Assembly: GCA_045538015.1 (NCBI GenBank)
Contig: JAZSQO010000156.1
Span: forward strand, 1 to 44,552
DNA length: 44,552 bases
Reading direction: 5' to 3'
Source of the DNA: SIG598 sp045538015
GTDB taxonomy: Bacteria; Bacillota; Clostridia; Oscillospirales; Acutalibacteraceae
The notes below the pieces were generated by a model that saw only the letters and a list, made by a program, of their open reading frames with translations, was not told the origin of the DNA and did no database searches. The number at the start of each line of letters is the position of its first letter. The first letter of the stretch is position 1. This document shows, in pieces, positions 7,413 to 15,119 of the stretch. The position numbers and the translations under genes are program-made.

Positions 7413-8519
7413 TTGAGTAAGATAACAAATGCCGTCCGTCGCGCCGCGGATTTCTTCAGCGGACGCGTAGGCGCAAGAATGTTATTGATCCTCGGCTGCC
7501 TTATCTGCGTTTCTGTCTTCTCCCCCTATTTTTCCAAGGTCAGCATCGTTGCCGACGGCAAAACGCAGACTTTTATTACCACCCGCGGAGGCAACCCGGA
7601 AGAGCTTTTTACCCAGGTTGGTCTTTCCCTTGATTCCGGGGATCAGTATTTTGAGTCTTCCAATGAAGACAACTATTCCGAATATCGCATAGTCAGAGCT
7701 TTTGAAATAACCATTACCGATGCCGGCATCACCGGCACCTATGAGACCACCGGAGGCACCGTTGCTGATGTTCTCACCAGCGCCGGCATTCCTCTCCCCG
7801 ATGAGGACGACATCATCAACTGTTCCGTTGATGACGATATCTACGCATACATGAACATCGTCATTGACCGTGTTGAGTATGTCTACAACACCTCTGAGGT
7901 GGTCGTTCATTACCAGACCCTCAAGCGCGAGACCGATGCCCTTGTCAAGGGCGAGACCGAGGTTGCCACCGACGGTGTCGACGGCCTCAAGCGCATTGAG
8001 ACCCGCGTGAAGTATGTCAACGGCGTTTATGCCTATGAGGAGACCGTCAGCGAGACCATGCTCACTCAGCCGGTCAACGAGGTCATTGATGTCGGTACTG
8101 CTTCTCCCAAGACCACATCCAAGCCCACTGCGGCTACCGGTGTGCTTAATTCCAAGCCCACCAACAGCACCAGCAACACCGCGGGCACCTTTACCGATTC
8201 CAGCGGCCGCACTGTAAACTACAGCAAGGTCATGACCGGCAAGGGCACCGCCTATACTGATGAGCCCGGTTCTCTTACCGCGTCCGGAATGGAAGTGCAG
8301 GTCGGCGTTGTCGCGGTGGATCCCAAGCTCATTCCCTACGGTACCCGTCTGTACATCGTCTCTGCCGACGGTAAGTATACCTACGGCTACGCGGTTGCGG
8401 CTGATACCGGCGGAGCTCTGCGCCGCGGAGAGGCTCTCGTGGATCTGTTCTACGATTCCGAGTCCCAGTGCCGTGCCTTCGGCCGCCGTGATGTCATTGT
8501 CTACATCCTCGGCGACTGA
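7413..8519 (+). CDS. DUF348-G5-3D domain cell-wall protein (YabE/RpfB-like)
   Basis: 368 residues. One N-terminal membrane span (about 20-40) anchors it. It is followed by a DUF348 ubiquitin-like region, a G5-type segment (about 165-225), a Ser/Thr-rich linker, and a C-terminal 3D domain (about 280-368). The 3D domain carries the three conserved acidic positions in VAVDP..IPYGTRLYI, AADTGGA and VDLFYD. Such proteins act outside the membrane, probably as lytic transglycosylase-like peptidoglycan enzymes. It uses a TTG start after AGGAGATAAT. Transcription comes from the consensus promoter at 7227 through a structured 150-base leader; a terminator follows. Confidence 0.85.
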   Translation: MSKITNAVRRAADFFSGRVGARMLLILGCLICVSVFSPYFSKVSIVADGKTQTFITTRGGNPEELFTQVGLSLDSGDQYFESSNEDNYSEYRIVRAFEITITDAGITGTYETTGGTVADVLTSAGIPLPDEDDIINCSVDDDIYAYMNIVIDRVEYVYNTSEVVVHYQTLKRETDALVKGETEVATDGVDGLKRIETRVKYVNGVYAYEETVSETMLTQPVNEVIDVGTASPKTTSKPTAATGVLNSKPTNSTSNTAGTFTDSSGRTVNYSKVMTGKGTAYTDEPGSLTASGMEVQVGVVAVDPKLIPYGTRLYIVSADGKYTYGYAVAADTGGALRRGEALVDLFYDSESQCRAFGRRDVIVYILGD

Positions 8520-8535
8520 CCAAAACAGTAAATTG

Positions 8536-8569
8536 ATGCCGCTCACAGTGTATGTGGGCGGCATTTTTC
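8536..8569 (+). terminator. Rho-independent terminator
   Basis: Stem ATGCCGCTCACA / TGTGGGCGGCAT (one G-T pair) followed by a T-run. Confidence 0.85.
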
Positions 8570-8631
8570 CGTCAATTGCTCTTTTCATGCCAATATTTGC
8601 CATAAAAGTTACGGCTGAGAGGATTTACATC

Positions 8632-8660
8632 TTGCATTTTATTGAGAAAAGCGGTAAAAT
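8632..8660 (+). promoter_or_regulatory. Promoter of the ferredoxin gene
   Basis: TTGCAT (8632-8637), 17 bases, TAAAAT (8655-8660), 30 bases before the start codon. Confidence 0.7.
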
Positions 8661-8690
8661 GGTGACACAAACTAATGGAGGTGCTTTACT

Positions 8691-8861
8691 ATGGCATACA
8701 AGATTTCTTCCGATTGCATCGCTTGCGGCGCCTGTGCCGATCAGTGTCCTGTTGACGCTATCACTGCCGGCGAGCCCACCTATGTTATCAACGCTGATGC
8801 TTGCATCGACTGCGGTAACTGCGCAACCGTTTGCCCCTTCGGAGCTCCCAAGGCTGAGTAA
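8691..8861 (+). CDS. 2[4Fe-4S] ferredoxin, clostridial type
   Basis: 56 residues, the classic clostridial ferredoxin size. It has two full cluster motifs, CIACGACADQCP and CIDCGNCATVCP, so it is a small soluble electron carrier. It is the probable partner of the pyruvate:ferredoxin oxidoreductase at the window start and of hydrogenases elsewhere. The ATG follows GGAGGTG at ideal spacing. Codon use is strongly biased, as for an abundant protein. It is a single-gene unit with its own promoter and a strong terminator. Confidence 0.96.
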   Translation: MAYKISSDCIACGACADQCPVDAITAGEPTYVINADACIDCGNCATVCPFGAPKAE

Positions 8862-8890
8862 TAAGCCAATGAGCCGTATATCGGCTGTCC

Positions 8891-8928
8891 ATCGCGGGTC
8901 GCCGTTTCGCGCGGCCCGCGATTTTTTA
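8891..8928 (+). terminator. Rho-independent terminator of the ferredoxin gene
   Basis: A GC-rich stem (ATCGCGGG ... CCCGCGAT) followed by six T. Confidence 0.85.
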
Positions 8929-9003
8929 TAATATTGAGAAAAACTGGCAAACTGTTATTGCCGGCGAATAGAATTAAGAAGCCCTGCCGCGGAGGTGAGA
9001 GAA

Positions 9004-9753
9004 ATGAAAGATGAGCAGATACGCATTGAGCCTCTCGGCCGCGGGCGAAAGATACTTGTCAGCCGCTCCCACGGCTTTGGCACCGATGCCTTCCTGCTGT
9101 CCTCCTTCGCCTCTCCCTCGCCCAGAGAGAACTGCGTGGATCTGGGCACGGGATGCGGCATAATACCCACGCTGTGGCTTGGCGCCCAAAGCGCGCGAAC
9201 CGTGCTGGGCATTGAGATAAGCGAAGAGGCCTGCGAGCTGGCCCGGCGCACAATAGAGGCCAACGGCGACGGCAGCCGCTTCGAGATCATGAATTTGGAT
9301 ATGCGCGAGCTGGAGGGCAGCGATGTTGAGCGGGAACACTTCGATATGGTCTGCTGCAATCCCCCCTATTTCACCGAGGATTCGGGATATGTCTCTCCCG
9401 ATCCGGAACGCGCCCGCGCCCGCACCTGCACCACCTGCGACATTGACGATGTCTGCAAGGCGGCTCGCTATCTGCTCCGCTGGGGCGGCAGGCTGTGTCT
9501 GTGCTGCCGGCCGGAGCGCCTTTGCGATGTGTTCTGCGCCATGCGAGAAAGCGGAATTGAGCCCAAACGGCTGCGCCTCTGCCAGCAGAGACCGGAGAAA
9601 GGCCCGTGGCTGGCTTTAATTGAGGGCAGACGGGGCGGAAGGCCCTCGCTTGACATTCTTCCTCCCCTTCTTATGCTGGACGAAAATGGACGCAGTTCAG
9701 AGGAAGTGGAGGCCATATACGGCTGCTATCGTGATGGGAGGGGTTCGAAATAG
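9004..9753 (+). CDS. tRNA1(Val) A37 N6-methyltransferase-like protein (TrmN6/YabB)
   Basis: 249 residues. SAM-dependent Rossmann methyltransferase, predicted to methylate N6 of adenosine 37 in a tRNA. Seen: the SAM-binding VDLGTGCGIIP motif, an acidic strand end (GIEISEEA), and the NPPYF catalytic motif typical of N6-adenine methyltransferases. The start ATG at 9004 is chosen over GTG at 8995 because GGAGGTGA (8991-8998) lies directly upstream. Its TAG stop overlaps the start of rsmI, so the two are translationally coupled, as they commonly are in Firmicutes (yabB-rsmI). Confidence 0.87.
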   Translation: MKDEQIRIEPLGRGRKILVSRSHGFGTDAFLLSSFASPSPRENCVDLGTGCGIIPTLWLGAQSARTVLGIEISEEACELARRTIEANGDGSRFEIMNLDMRELEGSDVEREHFDMVCCNPPYFTEDSGYVSPDPERARARTCTTCDIDDVCKAARYLLRWGGRLCLCCRPERLCDVFCAMRESGIEPKRLRLCQQRPEKGPWLALIEGRRGGRPSLDILPPLLMLDENGRSSEEVEAIYGCYRDGRGSK

Positions 9754-10577
9754 CCGGTTCACTTGTTCTGGTGGGAACTCCCATCGGCAATCTTTCGGAT
9801 TTTTCTCCCCGGGCTATGGAGGCCCTGAGGGAATGCGATTTCATAGCGGCGGAGGACACCCGTGTCACTCTGCGTCTGCTCAACCACTTTGAGATAAAAA
9901 AACCGCTCATAAGCTATTATCAGCACAACCGGGCCCAGCGGGGCGAGCAGATATGCGCCCGGCTGGAGGCCGGCGAGACCTGCTGCCTTGTGACCGACGC
10001 CGGAATGCCGGCCATCAGCGATCCCGGCGAGGAGCTGGTGGCGCTGTGCGCTGCCCGGGGAATACCGGTGCTGTGCGTGCCCGGCCCCACCGCTGTGGCG
10101 ACGGCTGTGGCCCTTTCCGGCCTGCCCTCCGGCAGATTTACCTTCGAGGGCTTTCTGAGCGTGGCAAAACAGAGCCGTCGGGAGCATCTGGAGGAGCTGA
10201 CCTCCGAGAGACGCACCATGGTGTTCTACGAGGCTCCCCACAAGCTTTCAGCCACTCTGCGGGATATGCTCTCCGCCTTTGGCGACCGAAGATGCGCCAT
10301 CGCCCGTGAGCTGACCAAGCTGCACGAGGAGGTCATCCGCACCACTCTGGCGGCAGCGGCTGAACGCTTTGAAGCCGAGCAGCCGAGAGGCGAGATCGTG
10401 CTGGTAGTTGAGGGAGCCGCTCCTGCTCCAAAGGAGACCATGACCCTTGAGGACGCCGTTGAGGAGGCTCGCCGGCTGACCGGAGAGGGAATGTCGGCCA
10501 GTGAGGCGGCCAAAACGGCGGCAAAGCTCTCCGGCTGCAAAAAAAGCGATATCTACCGTCTGATGTCCGAAGACTGA
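9750..10577 (+). CDS. rsmI: 16S rRNA (cytidine1402-2'-O)-methyltransferase RsmI, apparent ATA start
   Basis: 275 residues. Tetrapyrrole-methylase-fold enzyme that 2'-O-methylates C1402 of 16S rRNA. Seen: LVGTPIGNL near the N-terminus, AAEDTRVT, VTDAGMPAISDPGEELV and a conserved GPTAV region. The conserved N-terminal strand (AGSLVLVGTPIGNL) begins right after an ATA codon at 9750, and that ATA has a strong ribosome site (GGGAGGGG, 9736-9743) six bases upstream. The next possible start, GTG at 9771, has no such site and would delete part of the conserved strand. No ATG/GTG/TTG exists in frame between the upstream stop (9732) and 9771. A sequencing error at 9752 (ATA for ATG) is the other explanation. 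Confidence 0.9.
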   Translation: MAGSLVLVGTPIGNLSDFSPRAMEALRECDFIAAEDTRVTLRLLNHFEIKKPLISYYQHNRAQRGEQICARLEAGETCCLVTDAGMPAISDPGEELVALCAARGIPVLCVPGPTAVATAVALSGLPSGRFTFEGFLSVAKQSRREHLEELTSERRTMVFYEAPHKLSATLRDMLSAFGDRRCAIARELTKLHEEVIRTTLAAAAERFEAEQPRGEIVLVVEGAAPAPKETMTLEDAVEEARRLTGEGMSASEAAKTAAKLSGCKKSDIYRLMSED

Positions 10578-10651
10578 CGACGGCTCAATAATACCGGACG
10601 ACGGCTGTGTCCATACACGCGGCCTTCGGGTCGGGAAAGGACGGATATATT

Positions 10652-10963
10652 ATGAAAAACCTGTTCAAGCTCATCGCCGCGCTGGCGGTGCTTGCCGGCG
10701 TGATTCTGCTGGTGCTGGAATTCATGAAGCGGCGTGACGAGGACGACAAGCGCAAGTCCGACCGCGCTCTCAGAGACCTTGTAAAGAGCCAGCGGGAAAA
10801 CGGCGGCGGACTGATTGCCGACTACCGCTACGACGATGACGACGATGAATTCTTTGCCGACGATCTGTGCGCCGACGAGGCCGCTGAGGACGATTGCGAA
10901 ATTTCCGAGGATGATACCTTTGATCTGTCCGAGGACGCTCTTGAGCAGCTGCTGGACGGCTGA
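10652..10963 (+). CDS. Small single-span membrane protein with acidic C-terminus
   Basis: 103 residues, family not recognised. One membrane span (about residues 5-22) is followed by a basic stretch (KRRDEDDKRK) and a very acidic tail with DDDDDEFF and many Asp/Glu. The basic residues after the span predict a cytoplasmic tail. The start at 10652 follows GGGAAAGGA; an upstream in-frame start exists but would put a polar stretch before the span. It lies between rsmI and the mutarotase-like gene and may be co-transcribed with either. Confidence 0.6.
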   Translation: MKNLFKLIAALAVLAGVILLVLEFMKRRDEDDKRKSDRALRDLVKSQRENGGGLIADYRYDDDDDEFFADDLCADEAAEDDCEISEDDTFDLSEDALEQLLDG

Positions 10964-11032
10964 AAAGGGCAGGAAATGTGAACTCTGTTATCGTTACGCG
11001 ATAAATCAAATACAACAAAGGATGTGACCAGA

Positions 11033-11971
11033 ATGTCCGTTAATTTCCGAGAGGGCACATACGCTCCCTTTGGCAAGTGCCTTTTTGTTTCCAATGGCTG
11101 CTGCGAGGCGGCACTGACTCTTGACATTGGCCCGAGAATCATTTCCTTCAAGGGTCTGGACGGCGAGAATTTCATGTTCAACGATACCTCTCTGTCCGTC
11201 TGCTCCGACCATCCCTCCATCAAGGAGACCTACGGCAAGGACAAGTACCTTTTCTTCGGCGGACACCGTCTTTGGTGGACTCCCGAGCGCCTGCCGGAGA
11301 CCTATTACCCCGACGAGGATCCCGTAGCCTATGAGATCAGCGGCAACACCGTTACCCTGACTCCTCCTCCCCAGCCCTCCGGAGTGCAGCTGGTCGTCGC
11401 TGTCACCCTTGACGACAGCAAGCCTATGCTGACTATCGCCCAGAAGGTGACCAACACCTCCGGTGAGATTCGCCGCCATGCCGCGTGGGGCATTACTCAG
11501 TGCCGCGCGGGCGGTGTGGCTGTGGCTTCCCAGAACACCCGTCAGTGCTCTCCCCTTCCCAACCGCGCCATTGTTCACTGGCCCTACAACGATATGCTCG
11601 ACGAGCGATTCATTCCCGGCGCGAAGTACATAACTCTCCGTCAGGCTCCTATTCCCCGTTCCTTCAAGTACGGCTTCAACGACGAGGCCGGCTGGTGCGG
11701 CTACGCCATTGACGGTCAGATGCTGTACAAGGCCTTTGGTTTCGACGCCGAGGCGGCCTATCCCGACTACGGCTGCAATTTTGAATCCTACACCGACGCC
11801 AACGCCCTGGAGATCGAGTCCCTCAGCGCCGAGCTGGAGCTGGCTCCCGGCCAGAGTGTGACCCTTGACGAGAAGTGGCAGATCCTGCCTCTCTCCTGCG
11901 GCAAGGCCATGCCCGCTCCCGGCACCGCCGAGTTTGACGCGGTCATCGACGAAGCCGTCGCTGCTCTGTAA
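11033..11971 (+). CDS. Galactose-mutarotase-fold protein (aldose-1-epimerase-like / DUF4380-type)
   Basis: 312 residues. The overall pattern is beta-rich: ALTLDIGPRIISFKGLDGENFMFND, GGHRLWWTPERLP, and a HAAWGITQ core. It resembles the mutarotase-like superfamily that binds sugars with a conserved His/Glu pair. Family members interconvert alpha and beta sugar anomers or act as uncharacterised carbohydrate-binding proteins; the substrate cannot be told here. Cytoplasmic, with no signal peptide. The ATG at 11033 is preferred to GTG at 11024 because AAAGGA at 11017-11022 is correctly spaced only for the ATG. Confidence 0.65.
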   Translation: MSVNFREGTYAPFGKCLFVSNGCCEAALTLDIGPRIISFKGLDGENFMFNDTSLSVCSDHPSIKETYGKDKYLFFGGHRLWWTPERLPETYYPDEDPVAYEISGNTVTLTPPPQPSGVQLVVAVTLDDSKPMLTIAQKVTNTSGEIRRHAAWGITQCRAGGVAVASQNTRQCSPLPNRAIVHWPYNDMLDERFIPGAKYITLRQAPIPRSFKYGFNDEAGWCGYAIDGQMLYKAFGFDAEAAYPDYGCNFESYTDANALEIESLSAELELAPGQSVTLDEKWQILPLSCGKAMPAPGTAEFDAVIDEAVAAL

Positions 11972-11982
11972 AAGAACATAAC

Positions 11983-12024
11983 AAAGCGCCATGTCCGACC
12001 TAAAAACCGGACATGGCGCTTTTT
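11983..12024 (+). terminator. Strong rho-independent terminator
   Basis: A 15-bp perfect stem (AAAGCGCCATGTCCG and its complement) with a 10-base loop and a TTTTT tail. Confidence 0.92.
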
Positions 12025-12033
12025 GCGTTCATA

Positions 12034-12075
12034 TGTGACAAAGTCACAGACATAATAACTGATATCTGGTATTAT
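12034..12075 (+). promoter_or_regulatory. trxA promoter with Crp/Fnr-type operator at about -41
   Basis: A perfect palindrome TGTGAC AAA GTCACA (12034-12048) is centred on 12041. A -10 box TATTAT lies at 12070-12075 and the matching -35 (CAGACA, 12047-12052) is poor. With a start near 12082 the operator centre is at -41, the classic class II activator position. The neighbouring Crp/Fnr protein has the CRP-type recognition residues expected to read TGTGA. The half-site spacer is 5 bases, one less than for E. coli CRP. Confidence 0.55.
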
Positions 12076-12105
12076 TAAGCCACCAAACAGAAGGAGGTAC
12101 CTGAT

Positions 12106-12414
12106 ATGTCAGCTATAAACATCAATATTAATAATTTCCATAAAGAAGTAATGGACAGCGACCGACCGGTGCTGCTGGACTTCTGGGCACCGTGGTGCGC
12201 CCCCTGCCGCATGGTTCTGCCCATAGTTGAACAGATCGCGGAGGAACACCCGGAATACAAGGTGTGCAAGGTCAATGTGGACGAACAGCAGGAGCTGGCG
12301 GCCAGATTCGGTGTAATGAGTATCCCGGCGCTTTTTGCCGTCAGAAACGGAGAGATCGTGGGAAATCTTGTTGGAGCCAAGCCCAAGAATCAGATACTGG
12401 CAATGCTCGGCTGA
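12106..12414 (+). CDS. trxA: Thioredoxin
   Basis: 102 residues, standard size. Cytoplasmic dithiol oxidoreductase; active site WAPWCAPCR (the usual WCGPC has Gly replaced by Ala, giving CAPC). cis-Pro region MSIPALFAVRNG present. The start follows AAGGAGG. It stands alone, convergent with the Crp/Fnr gene, and begins the thiol-redox neighbourhood that includes ccdA and a TlpA-like protein. The CAPC active site occurs in some thioredoxins and may shift the redox potential slightly. The promoter looks activator-dependent. Confidence 0.93.
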   Translation: MSAINININNFHKEVMDSDRPVLLDFWAPWCAPCRMVLPIVEQIAEEHPEYKVCKVNVDEQQELAARFGVMSIPALFAVRNGEIVGNLVGAKPKNQILAMLG

Positions 12415-12444
12415 GCTGAGATCCTGCAGGGAAAAAGCGAATGG

Positions 12445-13104
12445 TCACTTCTGTGAAAGCCCGCGGAGTCTTTCGATGTCCGTGAGTTCAACGGCTCCGC
12501 GGCTCAGGCGAACCATCCCTTCGTCCTGCAGATAGCGCAGCATTCGAGTGACCACCTCGCGTGCCGTTCCAAGGTGACCGGCGATCTGCTCATGGGTGAT
12601 CTTCAGAGTTGTGGTTTCCTCCAGAGAGCATTCCTCTATAAGAAAACCCGCCAGCCGCTGGTCAAAGCTCTTCCACATTATCTGCTCAATGAGCCACATG
12701 ACATCGGTAAAGCGGGTCGCCAGGAGCTGGTTTGTAAAGCCGGAAATGACCGCGGAGCGATCCATGAGTGACTTGTACAGCTCGGCAGGGATCACCAGAA
12801 GCTCCGCGTCCTTTTCCGCGGAGATGGTGATGTCGAACTGTATGCTGCTCATCATGCACGACGCGGAGAACAGGCATATATCCCTGTCAAACAGGCGATA
12901 CAGTGTGACCTGGCGCCCCTCCTCGGAGGTGATAAAGGCGCGAAGCTGTCCCGAGCGCACGATCAGAAGGCCGGCACAGTCCGAGCTGTCCCTATGCAGC
13001 ACCGTGCCTTCGGGGACAGAACGGGAGAAGACCGATTTATCCAGCAGATCACGATCGGACTTTTCCAGCCGTTCATAAACGGGAAAGTATTCCTTAAGAG
13101 ACAT
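12445..13104 (-). CDS. Crp/Fnr-family transcriptional regulator
   Basis: 219 residues: N-terminal cyclic-nucleotide-binding-type beta barrel (about 15-120), dimer helix, and C-terminal winged helix-turn-helix (about 165-215). The recognition helix GTAREVVTRML has Arg182, Glu183 and Arg187 at the positions that in CRP contact TGTGA. There is no N-terminal FNR-type cysteine cluster; only scattered Cys (43, 77, 83) exist, so oxygen sensing by a 4Fe-4S cluster of FNR type is unlikely. The effector is unknown. Placement between trxA and ccdA-tlpA, with a palindromic site at trxA, suggests control of thiol-redox genes. It has a strong promoter of its own. Confidence 0.85.
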   Translation of the reverse strand: MSLKEYFPVYERLEKSDRDLLDKSVFSRSVPEGTVLHRDSSDCAGLLIVRSGQLRAFITSEEGRQVTLYRLFDRDICLFSASCMMSSIQFDITISAEKDAELLVIPAELYKSLMDRSAVISGFTNQLLATRFTDVMWLIEQIMWKSFDQRLAGFLIEECSLEETTTLKITHEQIAGHLGTAREVVTRMLRYLQDEGMVRLSRGAVELTDIERLRGLSQK

Positions 13105-13125
13105 TTGCCCACCTCCATGGCTGAA

Positions 13126-13154
13126 ATTATAGCCTCTTTTCCGGGGATAGTCAA
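13126..13154 (-). promoter_or_regulatory. Promoter of the Crp/Fnr gene
   Basis: Minus strand TTGACT (13149-13154), 17 bases, TATAAT (13126-13131), followed by GGAGG and the ATG at 13104. Confidence 0.75.
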
Positions 13155-13202
13155 TAAAGCGATCGTCCCGGGAAAGTATATTAAACAGCGCGCAAAAGGC
13201 CG

Positions 13203-13231
13203 TTGATTATACCGGCGATTTATGGTATGGT
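13203..13231 (+). promoter_or_regulatory. Promoter of ccdA-tlpA
   Basis: TTGATT (13203-13208), 17 bases, TATGGT (13226-13231). No TGTGA palindrome is visible here. Confidence 0.5.
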
Positions 13232-13266
13232 ATTCAATAACAGAAAGAAAAAAAGGAGGCAGCGCC

Positions 13267-13929
13267 ATGCAGTACATTATTTCCTTCCTTGAGGGAATCA
13301 TTACCTTTATTTCACCCTGCCTGCTCCCCATGCTTCCCGTATATATATCCTATTTCGCGGGCGGCGGAGAGCGCAGTACCCGCAAAACTCTGACCGGCGC
13401 CGCCGGCTTTGTGCTGGGCTTCACCATCGTCTTCGTCGCTCTGGGTGCCCTCGCCGGAACCCTCGGCGGGCTGCTTTCAAGGCATCAGACGCTGGTCAAT
13501 ATCATCTCCGGACTGATCGTTATTGTTTTCGGACTGAATTATCTTGGGGTCATCAAGCTCAATATCTTCAGCGGAAGCAGGAAAAACAAAGCTGCCGGAG
13601 AGCTTGGATTCTTCTCGGCAGTGCTGTTCGGCATGGTTTTCTCTCTGGGATGGACTCCCTGCGTGGGAGCTTTCCTCGGCTCGGCGCTGATGATGGCCTC
13701 CCAGCAGGGGCAGGTGCTGGCGGGAATGGCCATGCTGCTGGCCTATTCCCTCGGACTGGGCGTACCCTTTGTGCTCAGCGCCGTTCTCATCGACCGCCTG
13801 AAATCCACGTTTGATTTCATCAAGCGCAACTACAGGACGATAAATATAATCTGCGGCGCGCTGCTGATCCTTATCGGTGTCCTTATGGCCACCGGAGCCT
13901 TTGGATGGCTCATTTCCTTGCTGAGTTAG
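13267..13929 (+). CDS. ccdA: CcdA/DsbD-type membrane thiol-disulfide electron carrier
   Basis: 220 residues, six predicted membrane spans. The two family cysteines are present: FISPCLLPMLPVY near the N-terminus and LGWTPCVGAFLGS in the middle. It carries reducing equivalents from cytoplasmic thioredoxin to extracytoplasmic thiol proteins. The ATG at 13267 follows AGGAGG; an upstream in-frame start at 13222 has no such site. It is followed 12 bases later by the TlpA-like gene, its likely partner, and trxA, the likely electron donor, is just upstream. Confidence 0.9.
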   Translation: MQYIISFLEGIITFISPCLLPMLPVYISYFAGGGERSTRKTLTGAAGFVLGFTIVFVALGALAGTLGGLLSRHQTLVNIISGLIVIVFGLNYLGVIKLNIFSGSRKNKAAGELGFFSAVLFGMVFSLGWTPCVGAFLGSALMMASQQGQVLAGMAMLLAYSLGLGVPFVLSAVLIDRLKSTFDFIKRNYRTINIICGALLILIGVLMATGAFGWLISLLS

Positions 13930-13941
13930 GAGGATAATTCA

Positions 13942-14505
13942 ATGAAAAACGCAAGAAGCCTGCTTCTCATAGTGCTGATTTTTGTGGTGCTGTTCGGAGG
14001 AGCCTATGTGCTGTATAACAAGCTGGGTGAACAGATCGTCACGCCGGACATTTCTGCTCAGGACGGAGAAACAGAGCAGGAAAAGCCCGCGGTGCCGGTT
14101 CCCGACTTCAAGGCCTACGACGCGGAAGGAAATCCGGTGAATCTGTACGATTACCTCGGCAAGCCCATTGTTCTCAACTTCTGGGCGAGCTGGTGCGGCC
14201 CCTGCAAGAGTGAAATGCCCGATTTTGACCTCGCCAACGACCTGTACGGCGACGAAGTCCACTTCCTGATGGTAAACATGACCGACGGCTTCAGAGAGAC
14301 CAAGGAAAGTGCCGCTGCATATATCGCGGCCACCGGATACGACTTTCCGGTACTCTACGACCTCGACTCCGAGGCGGCGATGACCTACGGAGTCTATTCC
14401 TTGCCCACCACCTTTTTTATTGACGCCAACGGATACGCCGCCGCCTATATCACCGGCCCGGCCGATATGGAGACTATAGAGAAGGGGATTGAGATGGCGT
14501 CGTGA
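13942..14505 (+). CDS. Membrane-anchored TlpA/ResA-like thiol-disulfide oxidoreductase
   Basis: 187 residues. An N-terminal membrane anchor (about residues 5-25) is followed by a linker and a TlpA-type thioredoxin domain with active site WASWCGPCK and cis-Pro region YSLPTTFFID. It works outside the membrane, reducing or exchanging disulfides, re-reduced by CcdA. The start follows TTAGGAGGAT, and it is translationally close to ccdA (12-base gap). There are no cytochrome c maturation genes nearby, so its client proteins are unknown. Confidence 0.9.
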   Translation: MKNARSLLLIVLIFVVLFGGAYVLYNKLGEQIVTPDISAQDGETEQEKPAVPVPDFKAYDAEGNPVNLYDYLGKPIVLNFWASWCGPCKSEMPDFDLANDLYGDEVHFLMVNMTDGFRETKESAAAYIAATGYDFPVLYDLDSEAAMTYGVYSLPTTFFIDANGYAAAYITGPADMETIEKGIEMAS

Positions 14506-14523
14506 GAGAATAAGCAAAGAATA

Positions 14524-14553
14524 AAAGCCTGCCATGGCCGCGGCGGGCTTTTT
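14524..14553 (+). terminator. Rho-independent terminator of ccdA-tlpA
   Basis: Stem AAAGCCtGCC / GGCgGGCTTT with a T-run. Confidence 0.75.
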
Positions 14554-14575
14554 GCTTTTTCCGGGAATATTCAGG

Positions 14576-14603
14576 TTGATAAATGGTGGCAGTAGGGTAT
14601 AAT
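14576..14603 (+). promoter_or_regulatory. Original promoter of the phosphatase gene, stranded outside the island
   Basis: TTGATA (14576-14581), 16 bases, TATAAT (14598-14603), upstream of an AGAGAGG site and the ATG at 14642. It now drives only a short gene fragment. Confidence 0.7.
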
Positions 14604-14641
14604 TGATGTATGATCGGGAGCAAGAAAGAGAGGTAACAACC

Positions 14642-14672
14642 ATGCCAAACATCATGTTCGTCTGCCACGGCA
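14642..14672 (+). pseudogene. 5' fragment of the low-molecular-weight protein-tyrosine-phosphatase gene
   Basis: The first ten codons (MPNIMFVCHG) match the start of the intact gene at 37881 (MKNVMFVCHG) and stop matching at the same point in the P-loop. After that, the frame runs into island sequence and ends at 14794 as a meaningless tail. This is the stranded end of the integration target. The original ribosome site and promoter remain with it. Confidence 0.85.
14652..14672 (+). repeat. attL core
   Basis: 21 bp identical to 37891-37911, covering codons 4-11 of the phosphatase gene. Its end overlaps a perfect inverted repeat GGCACG AAA CGTGCC (14669-14683). Confidence 0.85.
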
Positions 14673-14731
14673 CGAAACGTGCCGCGAGCGAAAAATGGCG
14701 TAGGTATCAGGAAAATCGAGGGCGAGCGGTG

Positions 14732-14759
14732 AGATTTACACCATTTTATACACCATTTG
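14732..14759 (+). repeat. Arm-type recombinase repeats inside attL
   Basis: Two tandem T(T/A)TACACCA units. The 28-bp block matches 24 of 28 bases with 37754-37781, in the same orientation, just inside the other end. Such repeats are typical arm-binding sites for Tn916/lambda-type integrases. Confidence 0.65.
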
Positions 14760-14820
14760 TAAGCGATTTTGAAGAGCAAAAGAGCCTGATTTGACGAAAT
14801 GGATACTCATAAAAACAGAC

Positions 14821-14860
14821 AAAAGACAGTAACAGATCTCATCGTCTGCTACTGTCTTTT
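14821..14860. terminator. Bidirectional hairpin near the island left end
   Basis: Stem AAAAGACAGTA / TACTGTCTTTT (11 bp), which ends in T-runs on either strand. It lies downstream of the FHA gene, and I see no gene in the rest of 14673-15119. Confidence 0.65.
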
Positions 14861-15119
14861 TCGAAAGCGGCGATAGAACTGAATGTGTTTTATGCGTCAA
14901 ACAATCGTAAACTGTACGAACAAGCACCTCACATAATTAAATCCTAAATCAGTTCTGGCCATGTGGGGATCGAAATAGTGAGAAATTTACTGGTAGACCT
15001 TAATGTATTGAATACAGTATCATCCATAAAACTGCTGATCCACAAAAAAGCTATTCAGCAAACAGACTCAATCTTTTATATTCGCGATTATATTGAGCGT
15101 TAAGTGCTGACGGATACAA

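Noticed and set aside
14736..14927. A 63-codon minus-strand frame at the island left end
   Set aside because: It spans a hairpin terminator, has no ribosome site and no recognisable features.
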